Origin: WHSM01 sp036375165
GTDB taxonomy: Bacteria; Actinomycetota; Actinomycetes; Mycobacteriales; Micromonosporaceae
NCBI GenBank assembly: GCA_036375165.1
Contig: DASUSI010000116.1
Coordinates: 1-64,000, forward strand
Length of the DNA stretch: 64,000 bases
Reading direction: 5' to 3'
The position numbers and the translations under genes were made by a program. The notes beneath the pieces were generated by a model that did no database searches, was not told the origin of the DNA, and worked only from the letters and a program-made list of their open reading frames with translations. This document shows positions 53,322 to 61,693 of this stretch, piece by piece (the stretch's first letter is position 1; each line of letters starts with the position of its first letter).

Positions 53322-54269
53322 ATGCGGATCGTAGTGCTGGCCGGGGGGATCGGGGGTGCCCGGTTCCTGTTGGGGGTGCGTGCCTTCGTCGCCAGGTCCG
53401 GCGGTGAGGTCACCGCGGTGGTGAACACCGGGGACGACGTGACCCTGCACGGGCTGCGGATCTGCCCCGACCTGGACAGCGTGATGTACACCCTGGGCGG
53501 GGGTGCCGACCCGGAACGCGGCTGGGGCCGGGTCAACGAGACCTGGACCGTGAAAACGGAACTTGCCGCGTACCAGGCCGAGCCGACCTGGTTCGGTCTT
53601 GGTGACCGGGACGTCGCCACTCACCTGGTGCGCACCCGGATGCTCAGCGCCGGCTACCCGCTGTCGGCGGTTACCGAGGCGTTGTGTGCGCGCTGGCAGC
53701 CGGGGGTACGACTGCTGCCCGCCACCGACGACCGGGTGGAGACCCACGTGGTGTGCGACGGGCAGGCGCTGCATTTCCAGGAATGGTGGATTCGGTACCG
53801 GGGTGAGCTGCCGACGCGACGGTTCGTGTTCGTCGGGTCGGAGGATGCCAAGCCGGCCCCCGGGGTGCTCGACGCGATGGCCGCCGCCGACCTGGTGCTG
53901 CTGGCACCGAGCAACCCGGTGGTGAGTGTCGCCCCGATCCTCGCTGTGCCCGGGATCCGGGACGCGCTGCGGGACGGCGGCGCCCCGGTGGTGGGGTTGT
54001 CCCCGATCGTGGGTGGGGCACCGGTACGCGGCATGGCGGACAAGTGCCTCACCGCGATCGGTGTCGAGGTGTCGGCGGCCGGGGTGGGCGCGATGTACGG
54101 GGCCCGGAGCGGGGACGGACTGCTGGACGGGTGGCTGGTGGACGTGGCGGACGCCGATGTCACCGTGCCGGACGTCGCGGTGCGGCCGCGGCCGCTGCTG
54201 ATGACCTCCGAGACGGAGACCGCCGGGATGGTGGCGGACGCGGCGGCGCTGGTGGGGGTCGCGCCGTGA
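53322..54269 (+). CDS. cofD: 2-phospho-L-lactate transferase CofD/FbiA
   Basis: 315 aa. Joins the phospholactyl (or dehydro-) moiety to FO, giving F420-0. Motifs are IVVLAGGIGGARFLLGV at the N terminus (nucleotide-binding), VVNTGDDVTLHGL, CPDLDSVMYTLGGG, ATHLVRTRML, APSNPVVSVAPILAVPGIRDAL and VVGLSPIVGGAPVRGMADKCL. The ATG has GGAGAGGA upstream. Its stop overlaps the cofE start (GTGA). Confidence 0.96.
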   Translation: MRIVVLAGGIGGARFLLGVRAFVARSGGEVTAVVNTGDDVTLHGLRICPDLDSVMYTLGGGADPERGWGRVNETWTVKTELAAYQAEPTWFGLGDRDVATHLVRTRMLSAGYPLSAVTEALCARWQPGVRLLPATDDRVETHVVCDGQALHFQEWWIRYRGELPTRRFVFVGSEDAKPAPGVLDAMAAADLVLLAPSNPVVSVAPILAVPGIRDALRDGGAPVVGLSPIVGGAPVRGMADKCLTAIGVEVSAAGVGAMYGARSGDGLLDGWLVDVADADVTVPDVAVRPRPLLMTSETETAGMVADAAALVGVAP

Positions 54270-55054
54270 CCCTGGCGACCGGCGAACCGGACGGCGGGTT
54301 GCGGATCTGGCCGGTGACCGGCGTCGGTGAGGTACGTCCCGGCGACGACCTCGCGGCCATCATCGGGGACGCCGCGCGGTGGCTGGCCGACGGTGACGTG
54401 CTGGTGGTCACCAGCAAGATCGTGAGCAAGGCCGAGGGCCGGCTGGTCGACGTACCCACTGACGACCCGGAGGAGTTCGAGCGGGCCCGGCAGGCGGCGA
54501 TCGACGCCGAGTCGGTCCGCGAGGTGGCCCGGCGGGGCCCGACTCGGATCGCGCAGACCCGCCATGGCCTGGTGCTGGCGTCGGCGGGGGTTGACGCGTC
54601 CAATGTGGAACGGGGCTGGTTGGCGCTGCTGCCCGAGGATCCGGACGACTCGGCCCGGCGGCTGCGGTCGGGGTTGCGGGACAAGCTCGGGGTGGACGTC
54701 GCCGTGGTGGTCACCGACACCATGGGACGACCGTGGCGGTTGGGGCTGGTGGACATGGCGATCGGGGTCGCGGGCCTCCGCCCACTGCGTGACCACCGGG
54801 GGGAGATCGATCCATACGGCAACCAGCTTCAACTCACTCAGCAGGCGGTCGCCGACGAGCTGGCCGCCGCCGGAGACCTGGTGAAGGGCAAGCTCACAAA
54901 AGTGCCGGCAGCCGTGGTGCGGGGCCTGGACCCCGCCATGCTGGCCGACGACGCCGCAGGGGCCGCCGCCCTGGTGCGTCCCTCCAATGAGGACCTGTTC
55001 TCGCTCGGCACCGCCGAGGCGAGGGAGGCTGGCCGCCGCGGCCATGCCGACTGA
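54266..55054 (+). CDS. cofE: coenzyme F420-0:L-glutamate ligase CofE
   Basis: 262 aa. Adds gamma-linked glutamates to F420-0. Family blocks are VGEVRPGDDLAAII, DVLVVTSKIVSKAEGRLV, the VVVTDTMGRPWRLGLVDMAIGVAGL metal/GTP loop, RDHRGEIDPYGNQL and LTQQAVADELAAAG. Only the ligase domain is present; the C-terminal nitroreductase-like domain of mycobacterial FbiB is missing, so the final reduction step is not provided by this gene. GTG start overlaps the cofD stop. Confidence 0.95.
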   Translation: MTLATGEPDGGLRIWPVTGVGEVRPGDDLAAIIGDAARWLADGDVLVVTSKIVSKAEGRLVDVPTDDPEEFERARQAAIDAESVREVARRGPTRIAQTRHGLVLASAGVDASNVERGWLALLPEDPDDSARRLRSGLRDKLGVDVAVVVTDTMGRPWRLGLVDMAIGVAGLRPLRDHRGEIDPYGNQLQLTQQAVADELAAAGDLVKGKLTKVPAAVVRGLDPAMLADDAAGAAALVRPSNEDLFSLGTAEAREAGRRGHAD

Positions 55055-55195
55055 GCGAACCGCCGCGTCGTCCCGGCTGCGGGCCGCACGGATTGGAGTT
55101 CGCGGGGGCGGCACACCACGCAATCGGAGTCGGATTCGCGGTACGGATCTTCCATTATGGCGACAACCGTAGGCGACTTTCCGATTGGCACACCA

Positions 55196-55330
55196 TCACA
55201 ATGAAAGCGGCGTTCCAGCGACCGGGAAAACGGTGACCAGGATCGGCGTCCGACCCTCGCTCGGGACAATTACCGACCAGTTGCCGTGCGCGTCAGCCGA
55301 AACACTTCGATGCGCCAGGACAGACTGATT
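55196..55330 (-). pseudogene. possible remnant of an Ig-like-domain gene
   Basis: The minus-strand frame ending in TGA at 55196 reads HRSVSADAHGNWSVIVPS then EGRTPILVTVFPVAG, the sort of strand pattern seen at the end of bacterial Ig-like repeats. A neighbouring frame just upstream (about 55360-55440) reads VRFSGAVRDSGSALAG, as if separated by frameshifts. No start, signal peptide or full domain is present. This is weak evidence based on a short motif and may be chance. Confidence 0.22.
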
Positions 55331-55807
55331 CCGGCTGGCAGGGCCGCTGGACGAGCCTTGGCCGCACCCTGCCTGCCAGGGCACTGCCACTGTCTCGCAC
55401 CGCGCCGGAGAACCGGACGTGATCGGTCCGGGCGAGGAACATACCGGCACTCCGACCACGACGCGCGCCCACCGATCTGACCACCACGCCGCCGGCCAAG
55501 GAATGTGCCCGCTCACGCGCCTGCGGATCGCGACGGAAAATCGGTATCGCTCGTGCCATAAGGACGACCCGGGGCGACCGATCCGCGATTCAGGTCATGC
55601 CTGCCCCTTGCCGAAGGCAACCGCTGGTTGACAACTCGGTGTGGTCTGGAAGTGACTGACGGGCCGTCAACGCCGCAGCTCAGATCAATCCGTAAAGAGT
55701 CAGCAGGCGCAAGGTAAGGGCGCGTCGGTGTCATCCGCGCCGTCCGCACGTCTGTCAAAACTCCATCATAGACAGCCAATACCCGAACGACCACTGTCGT
55801 AGAAAAA

Positions 55808-55828
55808 CTTGTCAACATACTTGACAAG
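55808..55828. promoter_or_regulatory. operator-like palindrome 1 (CTTGTCAA-N5-TTGACAAG)
   Basis: Perfect 8-bp inverted repeat with a 5-base centre, about 135 bases upstream of the first gene of the WD40 operon. It shares the TGTCAA half site with the second palindrome 60 bases further on. A binding site for a dimeric repressor or activator of the operon is likely; the protein is not encoded in the window. Confidence 0.6.
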
Positions 55829-55874
55829 CATCTGATAGCTGGAAACAGTAAGAACCACGCGCTGTCGAGCTCTT

Positions 55875-55892
55875 CTGTCAAACCCTTGACAG
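55875..55892. promoter_or_regulatory. operator-like palindrome 2 (CTGTCAA-N4-TTGACAG)
   Basis: Perfect 7-bp inverted repeat with a 4-base centre, 62 bases upstream of the WD40 start. TTGACA within it could also act as a -35 box for the operon promoter, so binding here would compete with RNA polymerase (inference). Confidence 0.6.
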
Positions 55893-55953
55893 GGTACGAC
55901 ACACAGCGTGACCAATTCAGTCATGTGAGACCGAGACAACCACAGGAATCACA

Positions 55954-57657
55954 ATGATCGAACACACCTCGCCGATCAGCGGCGTTGACGCACACGGCAC
56001 CATGGTCGCCACGGCCGGGTACGACAACCGCGTCATCTTGTGGGACGCGACCACCCGTACCGCACTTGCCGAGAGCCGGCACGACCACCTCGCCAACCAA
56101 TGCCGGTTCGCCCCCTCGGGGCGGCTGCTGGCCACCTCCAGCAGCGACTACTCAGCCCGGCTGTGGTCCATCCCGGACCTACGGCTGATCACCGTGCTCG
56201 CCGACCAGAAGGACGACGTGGAAACCACGGTGATCTCACCCGACGAGAAACTCGTGGTCACCACGTCCCGGGACCACCTGGTACGCGTCTACGACATCAA
56301 CGGCCGGCTGCTGCACCGGATGGAAGGCCACACGGCGGATGTGTTGTCGGCGGAATGGGCACACGGTGGCCAGAGCGTGATCACCACAAGTGATGACGGC
56401 ACCGTCAGGTGGTGGGAGGCCCGGACCGGTCGCCAGATCCGCGTCCTTGACCTGGGCGACGTGGAGACAGACACCATGGCGGTGCTGGGCGACGACTTCG
56501 TGGTGCTCGGCAACGACGAGGGCCGGCTGGTGGCCGTACGCGCCGGGCAGGACCCGGTCTTCCATCCCGCGCACGACGCCGGAATCAAGCGGCTGGCCTA
56601 CGACCCGGTCGACGACCTGGTGATCAGTTGCAGTTACGACCGGACCGTGAAGTTCTGGCGATTCGTGTCGGACGGGTCGGTGAACCACCTGCACACCGCG
56701 CAGGTGCCCGCCGACGTCTGGATGCGTTCGTGCGCCCGGCTCGCAGACGGCCGGTGGGTGTTCGGCACCTTCGGCACCAGCTACGGCGTCTACGACCGCG
56801 GCAAGGACCACTGGGATCTCACCGGGGTCCACCCGACACCGGGCGTCAACTCGGTCACCGTCGACGGCCGACACGTGGTCACGGTGGGCGACAGCGGCAC
56901 GGTCCGGCGTGACAGCGAAACCCTCGCCGAGCTGGGAAGCTGCTGCAACGTGGTGTTCCCGTTCGCCGCCGGAACCGTCGCCGGTGGCCAGCTCGGCACC
57001 GTGTTCGACGCCGCCAGCGGGGCCGCCCTGCACCAGCACCGGTCACCCATCAACTGCATGGCGTCGTACACCGCCTCGGACGGCGCACCGGAACTGGTGG
57101 TGGGCACGTACACCGGGGAGGCGATCCGACTCTGTCGGGCCAGCGACGGCACGCTGTCCTGGCGCGGCGACGTGCGGCTGCACGACAACGCGATCAAAGG
57201 TATCGCCATCGCGGGAGACGTGTTGTTCAGCGTCTGTGCCACCGGCGCGGCGGCGTTCCACAGACTGCCCGACTTCACGCTGATCGCCGAGGTGCCCAAC
57301 GCCCACAACCGGATCGCCAACGGCGCCGCACCGCTGTCCGACGGCCGGTTCGCCAGTGTCGGCCGGGACCTGGCCCTGCGGTTCTGGTCCCCGGAGGGCC
57401 AACGGTTGACCGCGGTGCCGACACCGCACGAGAACAGCATCAAATGCGTCGCGGTGGACCCGCACACCGACCTGGTCGCCACCGGCGGCTATCACGGTCG
57501 GGTCGCGGTCTACGATCCGACCGCCGGCCGGTGGGTGCACAACGTCCGGCCCACCACCGCGGGAATCTCCAGCCTGTACCCGGCCGGGACACCGCGACGC
57601 TTCCTGGCCTCGGCGTACGACGGCAAGGTGTACCCGATCGACGTGCCACAGCCATGA
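55954..57657 (+). CDS. WD40 repeat protein (ToxC-like)
   Basis: 567 aa built of WD40/beta-propeller blades over its whole length, for example ATAGYDNRVILWDATT, TSSSDYSARLWSIPD, TTSRDHLVRVYDING, TTSDDGTVRWWEA, SCSYDRTVKFWRF, ASVGRDLALRFWSPEG and ATGGYHGRVAVYDP. The repeat count is compatible with two propellers. No signal peptide, no catalytic motif. It is the first gene of the operon and is coupled by ATGA to a GTP cyclohydrolase II. Toxoflavin operons contain a WD-repeat protein, ToxC, beside GTP cyclohydrolase II ToxB; its role there is unknown, perhaps as a scaffold. Confidence 0.85.
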   Translation: MIEHTSPISGVDAHGTMVATAGYDNRVILWDATTRTALAESRHDHLANQCRFAPSGRLLATSSSDYSARLWSIPDLRLITVLADQKDDVETTVISPDEKLVVTTSRDHLVRVYDINGRLLHRMEGHTADVLSAEWAHGGQSVITTSDDGTVRWWEARTGRQIRVLDLGDVETDTMAVLGDDFVVLGNDEGRLVAVRAGQDPVFHPAHDAGIKRLAYDPVDDLVISCSYDRTVKFWRFVSDGSVNHLHTAQVPADVWMRSCARLADGRWVFGTFGTSYGVYDRGKDHWDLTGVHPTPGVNSVTVDGRHVVTVGDSGTVRRDSETLAELGSCCNVVFPFAAGTVAGGQLGTVFDAASGAALHQHRSPINCMASYTASDGAPELVVGTYTGEAIRLCRASDGTLSWRGDVRLHDNAIKGIAIAGDVLFSVCATGAAAFHRLPDFTLIAEVPNAHNRIANGAAPLSDGRFASVGRDLALRFWSPEGQRLTAVPTPHENSIKCVAVDPHTDLVATGGYHGRVAVYDPTAGRWVHNVRPTTAGISSLYPAGTPRRFLASAYDGKVYPIDVPQP

Positions 57658-58385
57658 CGAACCCCACGATGAGCCGACTGGCCAGCACGGATATCCCGAT
57701 CCGCGACACCTGGATGCGGTTGACAGTGTTCGGGTGGCGGGTCGACAGCGGCGACCGGGACCGAACCGCCGAGGTCGAGGAAGCGGTCGCGCTGCGGACA
57801 CTGCCGCGGCCCGACCCGCCGGATGGGGCATCACGGTCGGTCCCGGCGCGATCCAACGGCGCCAGGCAGGCCAACAGTGCCGCACCAGCTCCGGAACCGC
57901 CGCTGGTACGGATCCACAGTGCCTGCTTCACCGGGGACGTGCTGGACTCGACGAAATGTGACTGCGGCCCGCAACTGCGGGCCGCCCTGGACGCGATCAT
58001 CCAGTCCGCTGACGGCCTGCTGCTCTACCTGTTGCGGCAGGAAGGTCGCGGCATCGGCCTGGCGAACAAGATCCGGGCGTACGCCCTGCAGGCCGCCGGC
58101 CACGACACGGTGACCGCCAACCTGGCGCTCGGCCTGCCGGTGGAGGCCCGGGATTTCGGGATCGCCGCCGAGTGCCTGCGACTGCTCGGTCTGCGGCGGA
58201 TCCGGCTCATGACCAACAACCCGCTGAAGATCTCAGCCATGGACGAACACGGCATCGAGGTGACCGAGCGGTTGCCCCTGGGCGGCTTCCGCACCGCACA
58301 CAACGCTCACTACCTGCGCACCAAGGATCGGGTGATGGGCCACCTCGGAGCGCTACAAGGAGGCGAGACGACGTGTTCGCAGTGA
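57654..58385 (+). CDS. GTP cyclohydrolase II (ToxB/RibA-like), stand-alone
   Basis: 243 aa. It would open GTP to a 2,5-diamino-6-ribosylaminopyrimidinone phosphate, formate and pyrophosphate. Zinc ligands C91, C102 and C104 in HSACFTGDVLDSTKCDCGPQL have the family spacing. The catalytic loop RQEGRGIGLANKIRAYALQ, the ARDFGIAA block with its Arg, and LMTNNPLKISAMDEHGIEV are intact. It lacks the RibB domain common in actinobacterial riboflavin genes and has an Ala/Pro-rich insert (~residues 41-83). With WD40, methyltransferase and FGE-like partners it fits secondary metabolism (ToxB), not riboflavin supply. Confidence 0.88.
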   Translation: MTNPTMSRLASTDIPIRDTWMRLTVFGWRVDSGDRDRTAEVEEAVALRTLPRPDPPDGASRSVPARSNGARQANSAAPAPEPPLVRIHSACFTGDVLDSTKCDCGPQLRAALDAIIQSADGLLLYLLRQEGRGIGLANKIRAYALQAAGHDTVTANLALGLPVEARDFGIAAECLRLLGLRRIRLMTNNPLKISAMDEHGIEVTERLPLGGFRTAHNAHYLRTKDRVMGHLGALQGGETTCSQ

Positions 58386-58684
58386 TCTACCGCTGGGAGA
58401 TAGTCCCCGGCCGGGAAGAGCAGTTCGTCGCCGGCTGGCACCGGTGCAGTACCGGAATCCGGCAGAAATTCGGCAGCTACGGGTCGCGGCTGCACCGTAC
58501 CGACGACGGGTTGTTCGTCTCCTACGGCCGCTGGCCGAACCCGGAGGCGCGGGAGGTGTACCGGGCAGAACTGGACTTCGACCCGGTGAGCTTCCACATG
58601 ATGCGGGACGCGATCGCGCGGGAGCTGCCAGAGACCCGGATGTACATCGTGGGTGACCTGCTGGACGAGCCCGCGGAAGGCTGA
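58373..58684 (+). CDS. small ABM/NIPSNAP-like protein
   Basis: 103 aa. FAVIYRWEIVPGREEQFVAGWH at the N terminus and SYGRWPNPEAREVYRAEL recall the ferredoxin-like dimeric alpha-beta barrel fold of antibiotic-biosynthesis monooxygenases and related small enzymes. AAGGAGG precedes the GTG by 9 bases and the gene overlaps the cyclohydrolase end by 13 bases. The substrate is unknown. In the pathway it could oxidise or tailor an intermediate, or act as a binding protein (inference). Confidence 0.7.
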   Translation: MFAVIYRWEIVPGREEQFVAGWHRCSTGIRQKFGSYGSRLHRTDDGLFVSYGRWPNPEAREVYRAELDFDPVSFHMMRDAIARELPETRMYIVGDLLDEPAEG

Positions 58685-58690
58685 GTCCAC

Positions 58691-59479
58691 ATGGACCCCT
58701 ACTCAGGGACCGCCTTCTACGACGAGCCGGCGATCCACGAACGCTACCGGGCCGCACGGTCCGCGGTGGACGAACCGAACCGCACCCTCGAAGAGCCGTT
58801 CGTGCTGCGCTTCCTGGGAGACGTCCGGGATCGCCACGTGCTGGACCTCGGTTGTGGGGACGCCGGCATCGGGCCCAGGCTGCTGGCCACGGGGGCCCTG
58901 TCGTACCTCGGGGTGGACGGCAGCCACCGGATGCTCAGCCGGGCCCAGGCCACGCTGGCCGGAACCTCCGGCATGGTGCGCCTCGCCGACCTGGAAACCT
59001 GGGAACCACCACCGGGCGCCCGGTTCGACCTCGTGCTGGCCCGGATGGCACTGCACTACGTGGCAGACCTGGGTCGGCTGCTCACCACGATAAGGCGGGC
59101 CTGCCGGCCCGGTGCCCGGTTGGTGTTCTCAGTGGAACACCCCGTAGTGACCTGCAGTTACGACGGCGACTGGGACGACGGCGTACCCCGGGTATGGCGG
59201 GTCCGGGACTACTACCGGGAAGGCCCGCGCAACTGCCCCTGGCTCGGTGCCCGGGTCCGCAAGCACCACCGCACCTTCGAGACCTATCTGACGCTGCTCA
59301 CCGAGGCCGGGTTCCGACTCACCAGGTTCTCCGAGGGGGTTCCGCCACGGTCGGAGTTCACCGACCCGGAGGTGTACGAGCGGCGGCTGGACGTACCGAT
59401 GTACGCGACCTTCGGCGCCGACCTTGCGGAGCCCGGTGCGGCACCGACGCAGGACAACAAGGAGGCGTCATGCGGATAG
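58691..59479 (+). CDS. SAM-dependent methyltransferase (ToxA-like)
   Basis: 262 aa class-I methyltransferase. SAM motif I VLDLGCGDAGIGPRLLATG near residue 52, the acidic SAM-ribose strand YLGVDGSHRML, motif II-like RFDLVLARMALHYVADL and VFSVEHPVVTC. N-terminal FYDEPAIHERYRAARS and NRTLEEPFVLRFLGDV resemble small-molecule N-methyltransferases. ToxA of toxoflavin biosynthesis methylates two ring nitrogens of 1,6-didemethyltoxoflavin; this gene is the natural candidate for a similar step (inference from gene company). Ends 10 bases inside the next gene. Confidence 0.86.
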   Translation: MDPYSGTAFYDEPAIHERYRAARSAVDEPNRTLEEPFVLRFLGDVRDRHVLDLGCGDAGIGPRLLATGALSYLGVDGSHRMLSRAQATLAGTSGMVRLADLETWEPPPGARFDLVLARMALHYVADLGRLLTTIRRACRPGARLVFSVEHPVVTCSYDGDWDDGVPRVWRVRDYYREGPRNCPWLGARVRKHHRTFETYLTLLTEAGFRLTRFSEGVPPRSEFTDPEVYERRLDVPMYATFGADLAEPGAAPTQDNKEASCG

Positions 59480-60519
59480 CCCAGGTGTCCACATTGCTGG
59501 AACGGGTGCCACCGGAGCGCTACGGCGGGGTGGAACGGGTCGTGGCGTTCCTCTGTGACGAGTTGGTCGACGCCGGGCACGAGGTCACCCTGTACGCCAG
59601 TGGCGACTCGCAGACCCGGGCCAAGCTGGCCGCGGCCTGCCCCCGGGCGCTGCGGTTCGCGCCGGACACCCCGTTCCGGGACTACGTGGGGGCCACGTAC
59701 ATGAAGATGATGCTGGAGGTGTTACTCGACGTCGATGAGTACGACGTGCTGCACTTCCACACCGGGTTCTACCACCTGCCCACGTTCCACCCGTACCGGC
59801 ACAAGTCGCTGACCACCATCCACATGCCGTTGCACCTGGCTCCCGGGGCCCAGCCGATCCTGGACGCGTTCGCCCACCTGCCCTACGCCGCGATTTCGGC
59901 GAAGCAGCGAAGTGGCATGCCGTCGATGAACTGGCGCGGGGTGGTGCACCACGGAATCCCCCGCGACCTGTACCGGCTCGGCTCCGGCGATGGCGGATAC
60001 CTGTTGTTCGTCGGGCGGATCGCGCCCAGCAAGCGTCCCGACCGGGCGATTGCGATCGCTCGGGCCGCCGGCATGCCGCTGAAGATCGTGGCCAAGGTGG
60101 ACGACGTGTTCCAGGACTACTTCCGCGAGACCGTGGAACCGCACATCGACGGGGACGCGGTGCAGTTCCTCGGCGAGTTGGCCGACGTGGAGAAGCAGGA
60201 CCTGTACGGCGGGGCCCACGCGTTGCTGTTCCCGATCGACTGGGAGGAACCGTTCGGGCTGGTGATGATCGAGGCGATGGCCTGTGGCACCCCGGTGGTG
60301 GCCTGGGACATGGGTTCGGTCGCCGAGGTGATCGACGACGGCGTCACCGGTTTCCGGGTGACCGATGTGGACGCGGCGGTACGGGCGGTGGCGGCCGCCG
60401 GGAACCTGGACCGTGTCGCCGTCCGGTCCGGGTTCGAACGCCGGTTCACGGCGGCGCGGATGGCCAACGACTACCTGGCCCTCTACGAACGGTTGCTCGC
60501 GGGTGCGGGATCGCGATGA
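59470..60519 (+). CDS. GT4-family glycosyltransferase 1
   Basis: 349 aa, GT-B fold. RYGGVERVVAFLCDELVDAGHEVTLYASG (acceptor-domain glycine-rich start), LFVGRIAPSKRPDRAIAIA (donor-domain start) and the EPFGLVMIEAMACGTPVVAWDMGSVAEVI signature containing the E-x7-E motif. Such enzymes use nucleotide- or polyprenyl-sugar donors with retention. The ATG has AAGGAGG upstream. Position in the operon suggests glycosylation of the pathway product or of a carrier (inference); known toxoflavin operons have no such gene. Confidence 0.88.
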   Translation: MRIAQVSTLLERVPPERYGGVERVVAFLCDELVDAGHEVTLYASGDSQTRAKLAAACPRALRFAPDTPFRDYVGATYMKMMLEVLLDVDEYDVLHFHTGFYHLPTFHPYRHKSLTTIHMPLHLAPGAQPILDAFAHLPYAAISAKQRSGMPSMNWRGVVHHGIPRDLYRLGSGDGGYLLFVGRIAPSKRPDRAIAIARAAGMPLKIVAKVDDVFQDYFRETVEPHIDGDAVQFLGELADVEKQDLYGGAHALLFPIDWEEPFGLVMIEAMACGTPVVAWDMGSVAEVIDDGVTGFRVTDVDAAVRAVAAAGNLDRVAVRSGFERRFTAARMANDYLALYERLLAGAGSR

Positions 60520-60532
60520 GGGCGCGATCGCG

Positions 60533-61693
60533 ATGAGGATCGTGCAACTCCACTGGGCGGCGCTGCCCACCACCGGGGGCGTGGAGACCCACGTGGAGGC
60601 GCTGGTCGAGGGGCTGCGGGCGGCGGGCGACGAGGTGACGTTCCTGTCCGGGACGCCGGATGCCCGCACCGCGACCTATCATCCGGCGCTGCGTCCGCCG
60701 GCCGCCGGCCCAGCCCCGGACGATCCGGCCGGCGACCTGGCCGATGACGTGGCCGACGACCTGGCCGACGCGGTGTCCGGCCACGACCTGCTGCACGTGC
60801 ACAACCCGCAGTGGCACCGACCCGAGGTGATCGACGGGTTACTGGCCCGGCTGCGGGTGCGGGGGTGGCCCGGCGGGTACGTGTTCACGGTCCACAACCT
60901 GGCCGGCGACGGCCCGTACCAGGACGGGCTGCGCCGCTGGTCGCGGCAGCCGGGCGGGCGGTTGGTGGCGCACTCACGGTTCGTGGTCGAAGTGCTCGCC
61001 GGCCTGGTCGGCGGGGCCAGGGCGGACGTGCTGCCGCTGGCGCTGCCACCGGACGCGGGTGGTACGCAGGCGTGGGCGTCCCCGGGCGGCTCCGTGGTGC
61101 TGCAACCGACCCGGTTGACGACCTGGAAGGGCAGTGATCTCTCGCTGGCCGCGGCGGCCGGGCTGCTCGAAGCGGGACGTGACCTGGTCTTCGTGCACGC
61201 CGGCACCGAACACCTGCTGTGGGAGCCGGGCCTGGACGCCGGCCTGCTGACCCGGATCCGGCCGTGGCGGGACCGTGGCGCGATCCGGTTCGAGCATTTC
61301 CCGCCGGAACGGAGCTGGGCCGCGATCCGGGGCGCGGACCTCGTGGTACACCCGACCACGGGCACCGGCCCCCGGGGCGAGCCGTACTCGATGTCGGTGG
61401 CGCAGGCTGTGCTGTGCCGGCGTCCCGTGGTGGTGAGCCGCTCGGGCAACCTGCCAGATCTGGTACGCGGCTACCCGCTGGCCCGGTTGGTCGAGCCCGG
61501 CGATCCCGACGCGCTCCGGGCAGCCGTTGACGGGTTCCTGACCGGGGCCTGGCCCGAGCCGGGAGATCCCCCCCGACCGGATGTCGTGGCGCGGCTGCGG
61601 GACTGGCACGGCACGGCGGTGCCGCGCCACCAGGCTCTGTACCGCGAAGTGATCGAGACAGCGAGGAGCGCCGGTGGACGCCGTGCTGGCTGA
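60533..61693 (+). CDS. GT4-family glycosyltransferase 2
   Basis: 386 aa, GT-B fold. GGVETHVEALVEGLRAAGDEVTFLSG, VFTVHNLAGDGPYQDGLRRW, VLQPTRLTTWKGSDLSLAAAAGLL and a C-terminal TGPRGEPYSMSVAQAVLCRRPVVVSRSG where the E-x7-E motif is only partly kept. An Asp/Ala-rich insert lies at ~65-85. It starts 13 bases after gene 1, inside an exact 13-base repeat of the gene-1 end. It may act on the same acceptor as gene 1. Confidence 0.86.
   Translation: MRIVQLHWAALPTTGGVETHVEALVEGLRAAGDEVTFLSGTPDARTATYHPALRPPAAGPAPDDPAGDLADDVADDLADAVSGHDLLHVHNPQWHRPEVIDGLLARLRVRGWPGGYVFTVHNLAGDGPYQDGLRRWSRQPGGRLVAHSRFVVEVLAGLVGGARADVLPLALPPDAGGTQAWASPGGSVVLQPTRLTTWKGSDLSLAAAAGLLEAGRDLVFVHAGTEHLLWEPGLDAGLLTRIRPWRDRGAIRFEHFPPERSWAAIRGADLVVHPTTGTGPRGEPYSMSVAQAVLCRRPVVVSRSGNLPDLVRGYPLARLVEPGDPDALRAAVDGFLTGAWPEPGDPPRPDVVARLRDWHGTAVPRHQALYREVIETARSAGGRRAG

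Larger units (their letters stand above)
55055..55953. other. gene-poor stretch upstream of the WD40 operon
   Basis: About 900 bases without a supported intact gene. The last ~200 bases are AT-richer than the surroundings and hold two TGTCAA/TTGACA palindromes and further half sites (55753, 55628). A minus-strand stretch at about 55196-55330 reads like the end of an Ig-like beta-sandwich domain (VSADAHGNWSVIVPS) and might be a gene remnant. Confidence 0.6.

Noticed and set aside
49585..53334. Very long open frame opposite fbiC and the P/Q-rich membrane protein
   Set aside because: Composition is Arg/Pro/Gly-rich with no domain; it is the antisense shadow of fbiC and its neighbour in GC-rich DNA.
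49567..55054. F420 genes as part of the right-end biosynthetic operon
   Set aside because: fbiC, cofD and cofE are core genes in actinobacteria, with whiB as usual neighbour, and are separated from the operon by 0.9 kb and different regulatory DNA.
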